64,000 nt of DNA from Zhengitettix transpicula (taxonomy: Eukaryota; Arthropoda; Insecta; Orthoptera; Tetrigidae): the NCBI GenBank assembly GCA_037074705.1, contig CM073591.1, positions 131,447,032 through 131,511,031 of the forward strand, read 5' to 3'. The position numbers were made by a program, and so were the translations under genes. The first letter of the stretch is position 1. Each line of letters starts with the position of its first letter. Shown one piece after another: positions 47,621 through 57,490 of the stretch. Below the pieces are notes generated by a model. The model worked only from the letters and a program-made list of their open reading frames with translations. It searched no databases and had not been told where the DNA came from.

Positions 47621-47893
47621 GTTTCAAATTGAATAATTCATTTTTTCTTACTAATAAGCTGAAATTTTTATTATTTAACCTAACTACTTTACATTTTGCC
47701 GGGTTCAACTTCATACCATTGTTTTCCGGCCACTTTTCTCTCCTACAGAGCCTTTATTATGCAGTAAATTATACGTCCGTCGACAAAGAAACGAATTTTA
47801 GATGTAATTGTGACGCAGATGTCATTTACATACGCCAAGTGCAACCATGGCCCTAAAACACGACCCTGTGGTACCCCTTGATGATACGCTACA
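47621..47893 (-). pseudogene. LINE reverse transcriptase relic, 5' half of a split element
   Basis: The minus strand reads HQGVPQGRVLGPWLHLAYVN then DICVTITSKIRFFVDGRIIY, matching the 'S.GVPQGSVLGP..F..YINDL' and 'LFADD..IY' reverse transcriptase blocks. The catalytic FADD has become FVDG, losing the first aspartate. After a frame change it continues KWPENNGMKLNPAKCKVVRL. The matching thumb and C-terminus are at 46105-46685. It is dead. Confidence 0.9.
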
Positions 47894-47894
47894 T

Positions 47895-48059
47895 ATGGAT
47901 GATAGTGTTTACCCCACTCTTACCCATGCCCCAGATATTTTAAGAATATAAGGAATTCGTGACGTAATCACTAACAGAACGAAACCTATACTATTGGCTT
48001 CGTGCAACTGAAGTGCAGTATGTAATACGCCAAATCGATTTTGCGATGGGAGCATAGAA
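47895..48059. other. Short non-coding interval
   Basis: Nothing recognised between the LINE relic and the GC-rich island. Confidence 0.4.
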
Positions 48060-48345
48060 GTTTAAAAGTGGATTAGCCTCCGCCGCTAATTCATGGAGTC
48101 GTGAAAGTTGGATCTTCCTAGGCAAAGCTCACGGGTTGTCGTGCACACTGCCGCCCTTGTGGCTGGTGGTCTCGCCCCATTGCCCGAGCAGTCCCTAACG
48201 ACCCGTGGCCCGCAGCCCGCTGCTCCTGCTGCTGCTGCTTCCTTGCCGCTCAGACCGACTTTGGGCGGCGCCAAAGGCCGCAGGTGCTCGTGGAAATTAT
48301 GGCCCAAGGCTTTATTAACCGGACTGCCAGACACTCTCAAATATT
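48060..48345. other. GC-rich, CpG-dense island
   Basis: Within an AT-rich window this stretch has about 19 CpG dinucleotides in under 300 bases and a CTG/CTC-rich tract (TGCTCCTGCTGCTGCTGCTT near 48221-48240). Frames are open on both strands: 144 codons from 48108 plus, 84 codons from 48340 minus. Both are alanine-, proline- and arginine-rich as GC-rich chance frames are, and the plus one begins with a non-ATG triplet (TTG). It has no repeat partner in the window. It could be a promoter island, a diverged exon or part of an unrecognised transposon. Confidence 0.4.
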
Positions 48346-48599
48346 CTGCCTTTTATACTATGACTAGACATCTAAATTATCAAAACGAATATCAAGCTGA
48401 ATTTAAGGTACAAAAGGTTAAGGTTTTTGTTTTTATTGGAGTAGACCTGAATAGACAACTAAGAACCAATTTAAATATCTTTCCACCAAAGATAGTCATT
48501 ACAAAGATACTTTTACGAAGAAAACGAAATGAACTTGTGTAGGAGAAGTATTAATATAATACTTTATTATTTTATTGTGTACACTAAAATCTTTTTCCT

Positions 48600-49195
48600 C
48601 TTCTGCTTTCCAGGATTAGGCTTTTAGCCTGTTCCGGCTTCACCTCACCATCTCAACCTTGGTCTTCCAACACTCCTTTTGCCTAATGGTTTATATTCCA
48701 GCACTTGCTTTGGAAATCTGTCTCTAGGCATACGCAATACATGCTCTCTCCACCTTTCTTGGTACCCTGTTAACTTATCTGTGATCGCCAGAACACTTAG
48801 TTCCTCCCTTAAGGAAGTACACCCCTTCACTGCTCTAAGAAATTTCATTTCAGCTGCCTCTATTTGTTTGAGCTCTTAATTTTTTTTTACCCAGCATTCT
48901 GACCCATACAACATTCTAGGAGCTGCCATCACCTTATAAAATTTAATTTGTGTTTCTTTTCTGGTTTTACCTTTTAACGTTCTTCTTATTGTCCCACATA
49001 TCCTCTGAAAATTGTATATTTTATTTTTGATATCTTTATCCTCTTCAAATGTTATTTCACATCCTAAATATTGGAAATGGGATACCTGTTCGAGTGTTTT
49101 CCCTTCTATGACAATTTTTGTTCTTATTGGATTGTTTCCTAAGAACGCCATGGTTTTTAGTTTTACTTATTGAAATTTTAAGTTTATACATTTTA
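48600..49195 (-). pseudogene. LINE C-terminal relic, second clade
   Basis: From 49190 the minus strand reads YKLKISISKTK, then MAFLGNNPIRTKIVIEGK, SHFQYLGCEI, then AAPRMLYGSECW ('LLYGSE.W'). After a frameshift near 48875 comes AAEMKFLRAVKGCTSL-like sequence, YQERWREHVLRMPRDRFPKQ, and GKRSVGRPRLRW. The last is the 'GRR.VGRPRKRW' ending common in insect endonuclease/reverse transcriptase LINEs. Two or three frameshifts break it. The 5' part is missing: the break is at 49200, exactly where a family A copy begins. AATAAA lies downstream. Confidence 0.9.
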
Positions 49196-49199
49196 CTTT

Positions 49200-49415
49200 T
49201 TTTTAGGTATAGACAGGCTATGTATAGGGTAATCCACATAGTGGCAACTCCCCTCTTATAGCATAGGAAAGGGATTTGAAAGGGGGGATGCGGAAAGGTG
49301 GAGGAAGGTAGCCAAGGGTAACTAGGGCCCAGGGCTATGGTTTAAAGATCCTACCCGGCATTCGCCTAAAAGAAATGCAGGACAAACCCTATAAAAACCT
49401 GCATCCGGTAAGTCG
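49200..49415 (+). repeat. Family A dispersed repeat, copy 8 (truncated)
   Basis: Begins TAGACAGGCTATGTATAGGG and continues to CCTGCATCCGGTAAGTCG, where it stops. It adjoins the truncated 5' side of the LINE relic. Confidence 0.85.
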
Positions 49416-49419
49416 ACTC

Positions 49420-50012
49420 CGTTTACATACATAATGTACTTCTCAGTTTCAGCTACTTGCATCGAGCGCTACGTGCTAGAATTTAGAGGATTATTTTAAC
49501 TATTTTTTTTTACAACTGAGCAAATCAATGTGCACAACGCAAATGTATGCAGCTTTTTGAAGAAAATAGAGCCATTACTTTCCAAGAAAGTTACTATGAC
49601 AAACGATAGAAGTATGACAGCAGAAAAAATACTGAAGATTTTGGCTGATGTTACAGATTTCCCTCCTTACTAATTATACTTTTATCTATCTTCTAATCCA
49701 TAATTGGGGTTAAAAATACTAGATAGAAAATTGCTCTATAAACTTTTGATACAGCCAGGAAGTGGAAAGTTTAGAGTTAATAAAAAGATGATCTAATATC
49801 TTATTTTAAAAGCGAATCAGAGTGCCAAATGATGAAAGCACCGCTTATATGAACTTCTATATTAGGTAAATATGATGTACGCATTTTAAGGAGCTGACAG
49901 CTACAAGACGGACTCAAACTACAAATAAATATCAAGATTTGTTTAGGAAGTGGGAGGATTCACCTTATCGAAGACGAAAGGAAAGACGAATATATTAGAT
50001 TTTGAGGAACTT
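49420..50012. other. AT-rich stretch, nothing recognised
   Basis: No gene or repeat supported. Confidence 0.45.
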
Positions 50013-51240
50013 AAATTTTAAAACAACTCTTTGGACCGGATTTGAAATTTGTTTACAATGGTGAGGTAACATTATTATTTAGATTATTCGGGTGTTCCAT
50101 TGTCTGTGAGCAGAAAGATGACAAACCAAAAAGTGAAAAAAAGGCAAAGAAAACAATAAAAACAGAAAGAAAGAGGCAGGTTAAAGAAATGACATGAAAG
50201 ATCATCTAGAAGATCTGAAAAAAGATGTAGAGATTTACTCCAAGCAAAGAAAACATGAAAAAACAGAAAGAAAGAGGCAGAGTGTAAGAAACAGGTTAGG
50301 TTAAAGAGATGACGTGAAAGATCTAGAAGCTCAGAAAAAGGTGTAGAGATATTCTCCAACGTTTCGAACAGTACGAAAAAAGAACTCTGTTCGTCATCGG
50401 GGAGAGAACAGCATTCAGACGCGCAACATGAGAGTTCGAACACTCATTAGGGGGCAGACCTACTAAATTCGGCCTGGTTCTAGAGTGACAGCTGTCCCAG
50501 TATATACAGTCCGACTGCTGCCGTTTTTTCACTTTTTACTTGCTCACATTACTACATCACATGGAACATCCGAATAGTCTAAGTAATAAAGTATATGGAC
50601 CTTTCGCAAGACAAAACACGAGAACCGAAGAAATGTTACCACTCAAACTCAGCTTTAAGGACTATAGAAGTGAATTAACAGATATAGAAAACTATTGGGA
50701 CCGAGATTCGACGATGAAATCTTAGTGGTTAGAGCAATGGTCGCCAAACTCGCAAAACTTTCATATTTAGAAAGTGCTTTGCGAAATACTTCCACCCCCC
50801 CCCCCCATATTCTCAAAATATTAGTTATAAAATATTCTGTTTTAAAATTTACAAAATTTAATTTTATATAATTGGGACCGGGATTCGAACGAGGATATAA
50901 ATTAATTTTTTAAACTTTTTATAAACGTTCCACTATTGTAAACTGCTTAATACTTTGAATTATAGAAATTTCTCTGCCTCTTTCTTTCTGTTTTTTCATG
51001 TTTTCTTTGCTTGGAGTAAATCTTTACATCTTTTTTCTGATCTTCTAGATGATCTTTCACGTCATTTCTTTAACCTACCTCTTTCTTTCTGTTTTTATTG
51101 TTTTCTTTGCCTTTTTTTCACTTTTTGGTTTGTCATCTTTCTGCTCACAGACAATGGAACACCCGAATAATCTAAATAAGAATGTTACCTCACCATTGTC
51201 AACAAATTTCAAATCCGGTCCAAAGAGTTGTTCTAAAATT
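50013..51240. repeat. Large inverted repeat, arms ~265 bp
   Basis: The arms 50013-50281 and 50973-51240 are reverse complements with only a handful of differences. They share CAACTCTTTGGACCGGATTT at the outer ends and CAGAAAGAAAGAGGCAG at the inner ends. The arms are purine-rich on one strand. A unit of about 103 bp within the left arm (GTTAAAG-A-ATGACATGAAAG ... GTAGAGAT) is repeated once more in the loop at 50300-50350. The 690-bp loop contains a hammerhead-like cassette and a diverged arm fragment (TGGAACATCCGAATAGTCTA, 50559-50580). High arm identity suggests recent formation or gene conversion. The open frames in the arms are mirror images with no known domain. Confidence 0.85.
50355..50402 (-). 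ncRNA. Hammerhead-like cassette in inverted-repeat loop
   Basis: The minus strand reads CCGAUGA, C, GAACAG, a 15-base loop, CUGUUC, GAAACGUUGGAGA. The six-pair stem is perfect. The first box has C where U is canonical at its second position. Confidence 0.5.
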
Positions 51241-51289
51241 AAAATTAAAATTAAATTCATAACAGAAATATAAATAAAATTCAATTGTA

Positions 51290-52010
51290 AGCATCATTTC
51301 CCTTCTCTGCAACGAGTTTGTCTACGTCCGGTGAGTAGTTGCTCACTTCCATTCGGTGCAATTGACGAGGTGATTGTCAGTTCATGTATTTTTTTATTTT
51401 AAGAATTTCATGTTCGAAAAAACAGACTCGCACTGGTAGCTTGAGCTGAGCAAAGCCGTCACTCTCAGTGCCGCACGGAGCAACGATGGATATTTTTCTT
51501 TTGGTAAGAAAGCCATTTTCAGGATATATTAATTCAAGTTCTTCGTTAAAGTGTTCAGTCCCACGGAGAGAAAACTCTTGTACATTTACTTGTAAGAAAG
51601 GTGACGCAGTAAATTGTGTAAGGAGTTCAATTTTTATACACTTTGAAGTCATGAAACTGCGCTCTTAAATCGGATATAATTTCTATCACCTTTCTGTTCG
51701 AGAAGGGTTGTAAAAAGTTGTGTTCTTCAATATACTTATTCAAGACAGTTTGATGTAAAGTTTGTATTACAAATGTCCAATATAGCTGAAAATGATTGTA
51801 CGTCTGATATAATTTCTACTAACTCATTTTCCTTCCCCTGCAAATTTGCAATTCAGAACATTCAGATTTTCAGTTATGTCCACTGGAAATTAAAAATCCT
51901 GGAGCCAATCAACATCTTCAAGCTTCTTAAGTAATTCGTGAAATCGTTCTAAAACTCTAACCCTGCTGCGTGAACCCAATCACCGCTGTTTAAGTTTGTT
52001 ATCTACTCAA
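51290..52010 (-). pseudogene. hAT transposase relic (SCAND3/ZBED-like group)
   Basis: hAT transposases of this group end with a dimerisation region containing conserved 'LF.S.Y.CE..FS.M' and 'DEHL' words. The minus strand shows ERFHELLKKLEDVDWLQDF near 51950, VDITENLNVLNCKFAGEGK near 51870 (a 'VDVT.HLN.LN..LQG..K' block), then MAFLPKEKYPSLLRAALRV, SSSYQCESVFSNMKFLK, a stop, and TDNHLVNC (51540-51330). Several stops and frameshifts are present. The N-terminal zinc finger and first catalytic regions were not found. No clear terminal repeats. Confidence 0.85.
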
Positions 52011-52284
52011 ATGAGCATTGGGTTAGTACGCTGCGCGATTTTGAGAAAATATATTAACAGTTGAAAATAAATTATTTCTACGCGATACCTATCTATAATA
52101 ATTGCAAAGTATTAAACCATACAAGTGTCTCTCATTGTCACCAACTGTTATAATAAACACCTTGATACAGACAAAAAACAAAATTAATAAACATGAAGAC
52201 TGACTAGAACTGGAATTCCTTATTCTCTCTTTTGACTTTCATGAGGCACCTCGCGAGCTACCGTCTGGCGACTGATCAACCGTT
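52011..52284. other. AT-rich interval after hAT relic
   Basis: Nothing recognised. Confidence 0.4.
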
Positions 52285-52420
52285 TCGAGACACAATAGTC
52301 ACGTGACGTGCCGGCCATAAAGTTGGAGCGTGACTGCAGCTTCAATCGCGCACTTCTGTCACGTCACGTGCTTCACGGCCAGCAAACAGTCTGCTTTGAC
52401 ACGTGACTGCTAGTGCCTAG
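52285..52420. promoter_or_regulatory. Cluster of CACGTG/CACGTCA words, first block
   Basis: GTCACGTGACGTGCC at about 52300, GTCACGTCACGTGC near 52357 and ACACGTGACTG near 52399 place three E-box-type CACGTG palindromes within 110 bp. Similar words recur near 53.2-53.4 kb. This may be a binding-site cluster or the subterminal repeats of a DNA transposon. Confidence 0.35.
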
Positions 52421-53204
52421 CTCAGAGCATTTTTTCTTCAATATACCAGTCTACATCTGTGAACCTATCAGTCGTTCATTGCCCCTCTCTTCCAGGAAAA
52501 GTAAATCTTATTCCCGTTACGGAAATACCGAATATAGTGTTTGAAGCAGCCTGCAAGTCGAAAACTAGAGACAGTAACATATACTATAAAATACTATACG
52601 TATTCTGTTTTTTTTATAAGAATAATTCTGTATTTACTGTTGAAGATGGTCTTATATTACAATCATAAATATTTTCACACGTGTGTGTGATTATAAATAT
52701 GATATAAAACCTTTAAGTCCATGTACTTAGATAAGCGCGTATTATTTGGCGCAATTAAATAACATTAAAAGGACCTGACTGAGATACTAAGTCAAGTTGA
52801 TAAATATTTTATTAAATCAAATAATTAAATAAAATGTGAAAAAGTAGGCTTGATGGATTTCAAATTCAGCCAAATAATAAGTCGTGTATTTCTGTCTCTC
52901 ATTTGAATTTAGGTGTAATTTCAAAAATTGTAGATGCTTTTTTGAAACCCCGATAGTGCGTTAAAAAGAGAAATAAATTCTCTACAACTTTCCTTCTGTG
53001 AAAAATTTGTGTCAGAGGGACCATTTTGGAGATATCAGGAGTTATACCTTCATGTTTAGGTTTTAATGAATTATTAACAATATATAATAATACTTAAGGT
53101 AATTAAGTACAATAATTCTTTGTTATATTGGAAAAAAATGACTAGGGAACCTCAAGCCCCTTTCATAACGTTTAAAACAGAAAACAGATTGAAAAAATGT
53201 GACA
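52421..53204. other. AT-rich interval between CACGTG blocks
   Basis: No coding signal. If the two flanking blocks are transposon ends, this is the body of a non-autonomous element. Confidence 0.35.
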
Positions 53205-53370
53205 TGGCGTGACATCAAAATGTGTGCGAGCGCAGATCACAGATGCGAGACAGCGCGTGACGACACTTGACGTGACGTGACGTGCCGTGATACAAATGTG
53301 TCTCTGGCCCACAAGACAACATTGGCGGGTGTATCTGACACTTCTGAGACTTCACGCTAAATCACGTGAC
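53205..53370. promoter_or_regulatory. Cluster of CACGTG/GACGTGACGTG words, second block
   Basis: GCGTGACGACACTTGACGTG followed by ACGTGACGTGCCGTGA near 53260-53290 and AATCACGTGACATG near 53360. Words match the first block in part and in inverted orientation. Confidence 0.35.
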
Positions 53371-55104
53371 ATGATGGCAGTGGGTCTCCACCTTCAGTGT
53401 TACATTTCTGCACAAGGATTTCTCTACGATATATACTATTGATAGAATGCAGTCTGCATTTATTTCTTACTTTAACACGTTACTTATAATATTTTTTGGA
53501 CTTGATAGAATAGTTTTTGTCATTCACACCATTTATAGGATTATTATGCGGCTTATCTTCTCGTCTACTATTGAGAACGAAGATTATTTTTAACACGTCA
53601 AATAATTAAAATTTAAAATTGGGGAGACTGAGTTATAAGGTTTTACCTTGTGAAGTTGTGGACGACAATTCAAAATAACCTAAAAGTTATTTTCCGCCCA
53701 AGTGAAATAACCTTCAGTCGTTTTTCTGTAAAGATAAGAAAATTTCAGTCCAAGCAGTCCAAACTAGAATTTGGATTGTAGGCCAATTTGTTTCAAGAAG
53801 GATGATATTGATCTTGACAAAAACCGTCTAACGGTCATATTACAACTAAAAAAAATGTCACCAAAATCTGTGCAACCGTTTTCTTATGGAAAACGAACAA
53901 AATCAGCATGTCAGGAAATAAATTACACATCTTTTAGATTCCCTGTTGCGTTAAACTTATATAAACTAATATCGCTCGATTATAAGCAATGTTAAAAGTA
54001 TTATTGTAATTGTGTACATAATATACTAAAAATACATGAGTCGTTTTTCATAATACTCATGGTATGTTAACATTTGTGTTCTTCATAGTCCTATTTAAGA
54101 ATGAAAATTTTCCAATGTTTGTTTTTGTTTAAAAATCATGGTCTCAACGATTTGGAATTTTTTGCTAATACCAACCCATGACTTTTGCCCTGTACTGTAA
54201 ACAATTATCTTTGTAGGCTGGGTTTTTACGTTAAATCAAAAATTATTGACCATTAAAGAAATTTTATATAAGTTTATTACAGTTAAGCATGAAAAACTCT
54301 TATCTCAGGCACCTGTGGTTTTTACCTAGAAGAGATCTGCTGCCCCTACAAAATACGTACTGCTATTCTGTGTTGTGTTGCTTGCTGTAGCTCTCGTATC
54401 GACGTCTCCGTATCTCACAGCAGGCAGAACGGGTTAACTGCAGTGATGACTTTAGTCAGGACCAATGCAAGGCGTCGACTCAGGGGTTGACCACTGGCTA
54501 AGACGTCTGCCTGTGGGATTGATTGCTGGCAAGCCGTCGTACTAAATTGTGTGGCTTCGATGAACTCTTCACTAACAAATTGTGCCCCTTTCTCACGACG
54601 ATTCTGCCTCGGACTATATCAGAGACAACAACTTCGAAAAGTTTACAGCAGAACTCAAGAGATTTGTAGATCGGTGACACTTAAAACGTATACACGTAAC
54701 GCAATACGGAGCCTCTCATAATCACATCCACCAGCTGCGGTGAGCGCAGAACAACTGTCCAGTTTCAAAAGCTTATCTCCGTTCCCTCCATTATAGCATC
54801 CCATTCTTTTACTTTTTTCATTATTAGAAAACTTCGTCTAAATGTCAGTTTCACTGATTCTTCCATTATTACAAGAGTTATAGCACGCAGCTGCAGGTCC
54901 GTAGTCAACAATGGCCAAATATGCTGTCATATTGAGGCCAACAATCGAGACAGGACGCGAAAATTACTTGGATGGAAATATTTATCTCCTCCACCCCCAC
55001 GCACGTGCACGATTTCGAATTCTCCAAACTACAGCAAACAACACTTCCAAGACAAAGCAAAACTAAACAAAAATGCACGCGTTACAGTACAATATATTTA
55101 TATT
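53371..55104. other. No gene recognised
   Basis: AT-rich to 54300, then somewhat less AT-rich to 55030 with overlapping short frames and no known domain. Confidence 0.4.
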
Positions 55105-55282
55105 GCCAATTAATAAGAAAGATAGCCAATTCGGACAAAAAAAGTGATAATATAAATACCACACAACGTTTCTGCGATCCTTGTTCCTTTCCTCATGACA
55201 CAACTGCACTCGTCAGATGTCGAAAGGCGGAGGCAACTTTTTTTTTGTCTGAATTGGCTACATTTCTTATGAATTATTTTCA
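55105..55282. mobile_element. PLE family B fold-back
   Basis: TAATAAGAAAGATAGCCAAT at the left is inverted as ATTGGCTACATTTCTTATG at the right. The left arm contains the ACCACACAACGTTTCTG block (minus-strand GAAACG box), and the centre holds CAACTGCACTCGTCAG, found inverted in the PLE 3' region at 27.1 kb. The first hammerhead box is mutated (CAUGAGGA). Confidence 0.8.
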
Positions 55283-55479
55283 ACCAGATGTAAATATTTC
55301 ATTTTAATATTTGTATTACATTAAAATATTAATTTTCGCGTCATTTATGACCTATAGGGTTTCTTAATTGATTACGCAATTATTGAAGGTCTTTTATTAA
55401 TTTTTCAAATTACATGTACATAAGTTTTTGCGATGTAATGACGAATTTACAGACAAAACTTAATAATAATAGTTAGAAG

Positions 55480-55515
55480 ACCGACGTTTCTGCCCCGATT
55501 GTGCATCTCATCAGG
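55480..55515 (-). ncRNA. Hammerhead-like cassette
   Basis: The minus strand reads CCUGAUGA, G, AUGC, ACAAUCGGG, GCA, GAAAC, GUCG, GU, C. Both boxes are canonical, UGC/GCA can pair, and AC...GU with C at the cleavage position is the typical GUC arrangement. One extra G lies after the first box, as in the other cassettes. Confidence 0.55.
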
Positions 55516-55519
55516 TGCT

Positions 55520-56559
55520 GATAAAGTACTGTTTCGTTTTGTTTTCAAAAAATAAATAGTATCACTCTGAACATTAATGGAGTTTATGCTAATTTTTATA
55601 TGTACCATTTCCGAAAGAAGTCCAGCTTGATATCAAGAATTTTTGGATTCCTCCAGTCGATATTATGCTTATTTTCCAAATAGCTTGGAATGTGTTACAC
55701 ATTTCAGTCCAATAACAGAAGTAGGTAACTGAAATATTTTAGAAACTAAGATCTTAACATCCAATGATTGTAATCTCTTCCGTTACGAAAATCAATTTTA
55801 GGAATGATTTTAAAAAACGAATTATGTTTTTTTTTCCCCCACATATATGAGTTTAATACCTTCAGAGAGGTGTGCATTTATAATTTTCACGTTACTGTAA
55901 ACACTTGATATATATAACCAGAGGAATGAAGAGTACATTTGTTTTATGAAAACAAAGGTGAGGGTTGTTATTAAGATATGTTGAACTCTGCGGGATCCAG
56001 CCAGAGAAGATTGTGTTCGTGTCGTTAACGACCGCAAACTCAGCGGTAACCACTGATAAGGTGAGCGTCGTAAACATACATTACCCTTCGTATTTACGTC
56101 TTAATTTTAAGTCATTAGCGAAAACGGATTTCACAGAACGATAATGATAAAACAAATTTATTATCGAAGGTGTCTTTTCCATTAACTTAAGCTATTTTTT
56201 TTCTATTTCCGTACTGTGATACATTAAGAATTATGTTATGTTTTCTGAGATAAATAGCCATTACTACTAGTGAGAATGTTAAAATTAGTCTAAATCGGCT
56301 ATAAATAATACGAGGTACGTTTTAGGTTTTTCATGCAGTGTGCTATTTCACAACCCAACATCATCAACAGAGCATATGGTGTGATTTAAGGAAGTCCAGA
56401 ACACTTCAGTAAAACGACTGTTGCTAAGACGGTTTTGCGGCCACTTCGCTGTTTCAAAATTAGCTACAACAGAGTTCATCAGACTAGAAAACTAGAAATA
56501 TGTTGCTGCTGCACTCTTTACATAAATCTGACCCAAATGAGATATTTCGAACTCAAGTC
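55520..56559. other. AT-rich stretch, nothing recognised
   Basis: No gene or repeat supported. Confidence 0.45.
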
Positions 56560-56718
56560 TAATGAAAAATAAATCTCCAAATGACAGACAAAGATAAGTG
56601 ACTTTTGAGGTCGTCAGCTGGTTGGGGCGTCGTTCTTACGGTCCTTGCTTTTTTTTGACTCACCTGACGAAAGCGACAAGGATTGCAGAAACATTGTGTG
56701 GTATTAAATTTATCACTT
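56560..56718 (+). mobile_element. PLE family B relic
   Basis: The left part (CTCCAAATGACAGACAAAG) is a decayed inverted terminus. The right part, on the plus strand, reads CACCUGACGA, AA, GCG, ACAAGGA, UUGC, A, GAAACAUUGUGUGG. The GC...GC pairing replaces the GG...CC of other copies. The next element begins directly after ATCACTT. Confidence 0.75.
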
Positions 56719-57490
56719 ACTAGCTGGGTGCCCGGCGTTGCCCGAGATGTCATTTATCTATAACCCCCGATATGACTCCAATTTCGGCTGCTTTTGCGCA
56801 ATTTTTATGTAACGCTACTCGAACCCTAATCATTATAATTAACTCTGAAAAATATTTCTTCAACGCAAATATCTGCCGTGTTTGCATGTTCCAAAATTTT
56901 CACCCCGTTATATTGAGGGGTAAATGCCAATTTGAATGTCGTAACTAAACAGTGACTTCCATAACCTTTGATTTGACTCCAATCTCGGTTGTATTCGCGT
57001 TATTTTACTGTAAAGCATCTCCACCCCAAACCCGAAGGGTGTCCTTTTCACAGGGCGTAGGGGATGAAAATTGTATTCAGATAACATTGGTAGAAACACT
57101 ATCAATATCTTTGACCCCTAAAAATATTTATCCGACTCAAATATCGGCTGTTTTAGTATGTTTAAATATATCCACCCCCGCTTCTGGGGGTGGAAGACGC
57201 GTCTCACCCCGACAGTGTTTGTTTCCTGGTCGCAAAGAACACGTGTACGAAATTTGGTGAAAATTTCTCGACTGGTGTAGATTTGTATTTTATTTAGAAA
57301 ACGTTTGTATGGGAAATAGAAAAGGGCTGTTTTTAGGGTTTTCCCGGAAATTATTCGAGTTTTTCTCGCCTTTTAAACCTTCCCTAGACCTCCACGAACA
57401 TTTCAAGACTAAGATAAGATAAATCCGTTCAGCCGTTCTCGAGTTTTAGTGAGACTAACGAACAGCAATTCATTTTTATATATATAGATT
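56719..57490 (+). mobile_element. Long retroposon, TAGCTGGGTGCCCGGCG type
   Basis: The start ACTAGCTGGGTGCCCGGCGT and the end GAGACTAACGAACAGCAATT followed by a TATATATAGATT tail are a combination I know as widespread in arthropod genomes. The body has repeated 'CTCGGCTG.TTT'-type words and contains AATCCGTTCAGCCGTTCTCG shortly before the tail. It encodes no protein I recognise, so it is probably non-autonomous, mobilised by a LINE or another element type. Boundaries look complete. Confidence 0.65.

Noticed and set aside
48108..48542. 144-codon plus-strand frame, the longest in the window
   Set aside because: It begins with a non-ATG triplet, overlaps an equally open minus frame, and runs from GC-rich into AT-rich sequence with a sharp composition change. 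No domain recognised.
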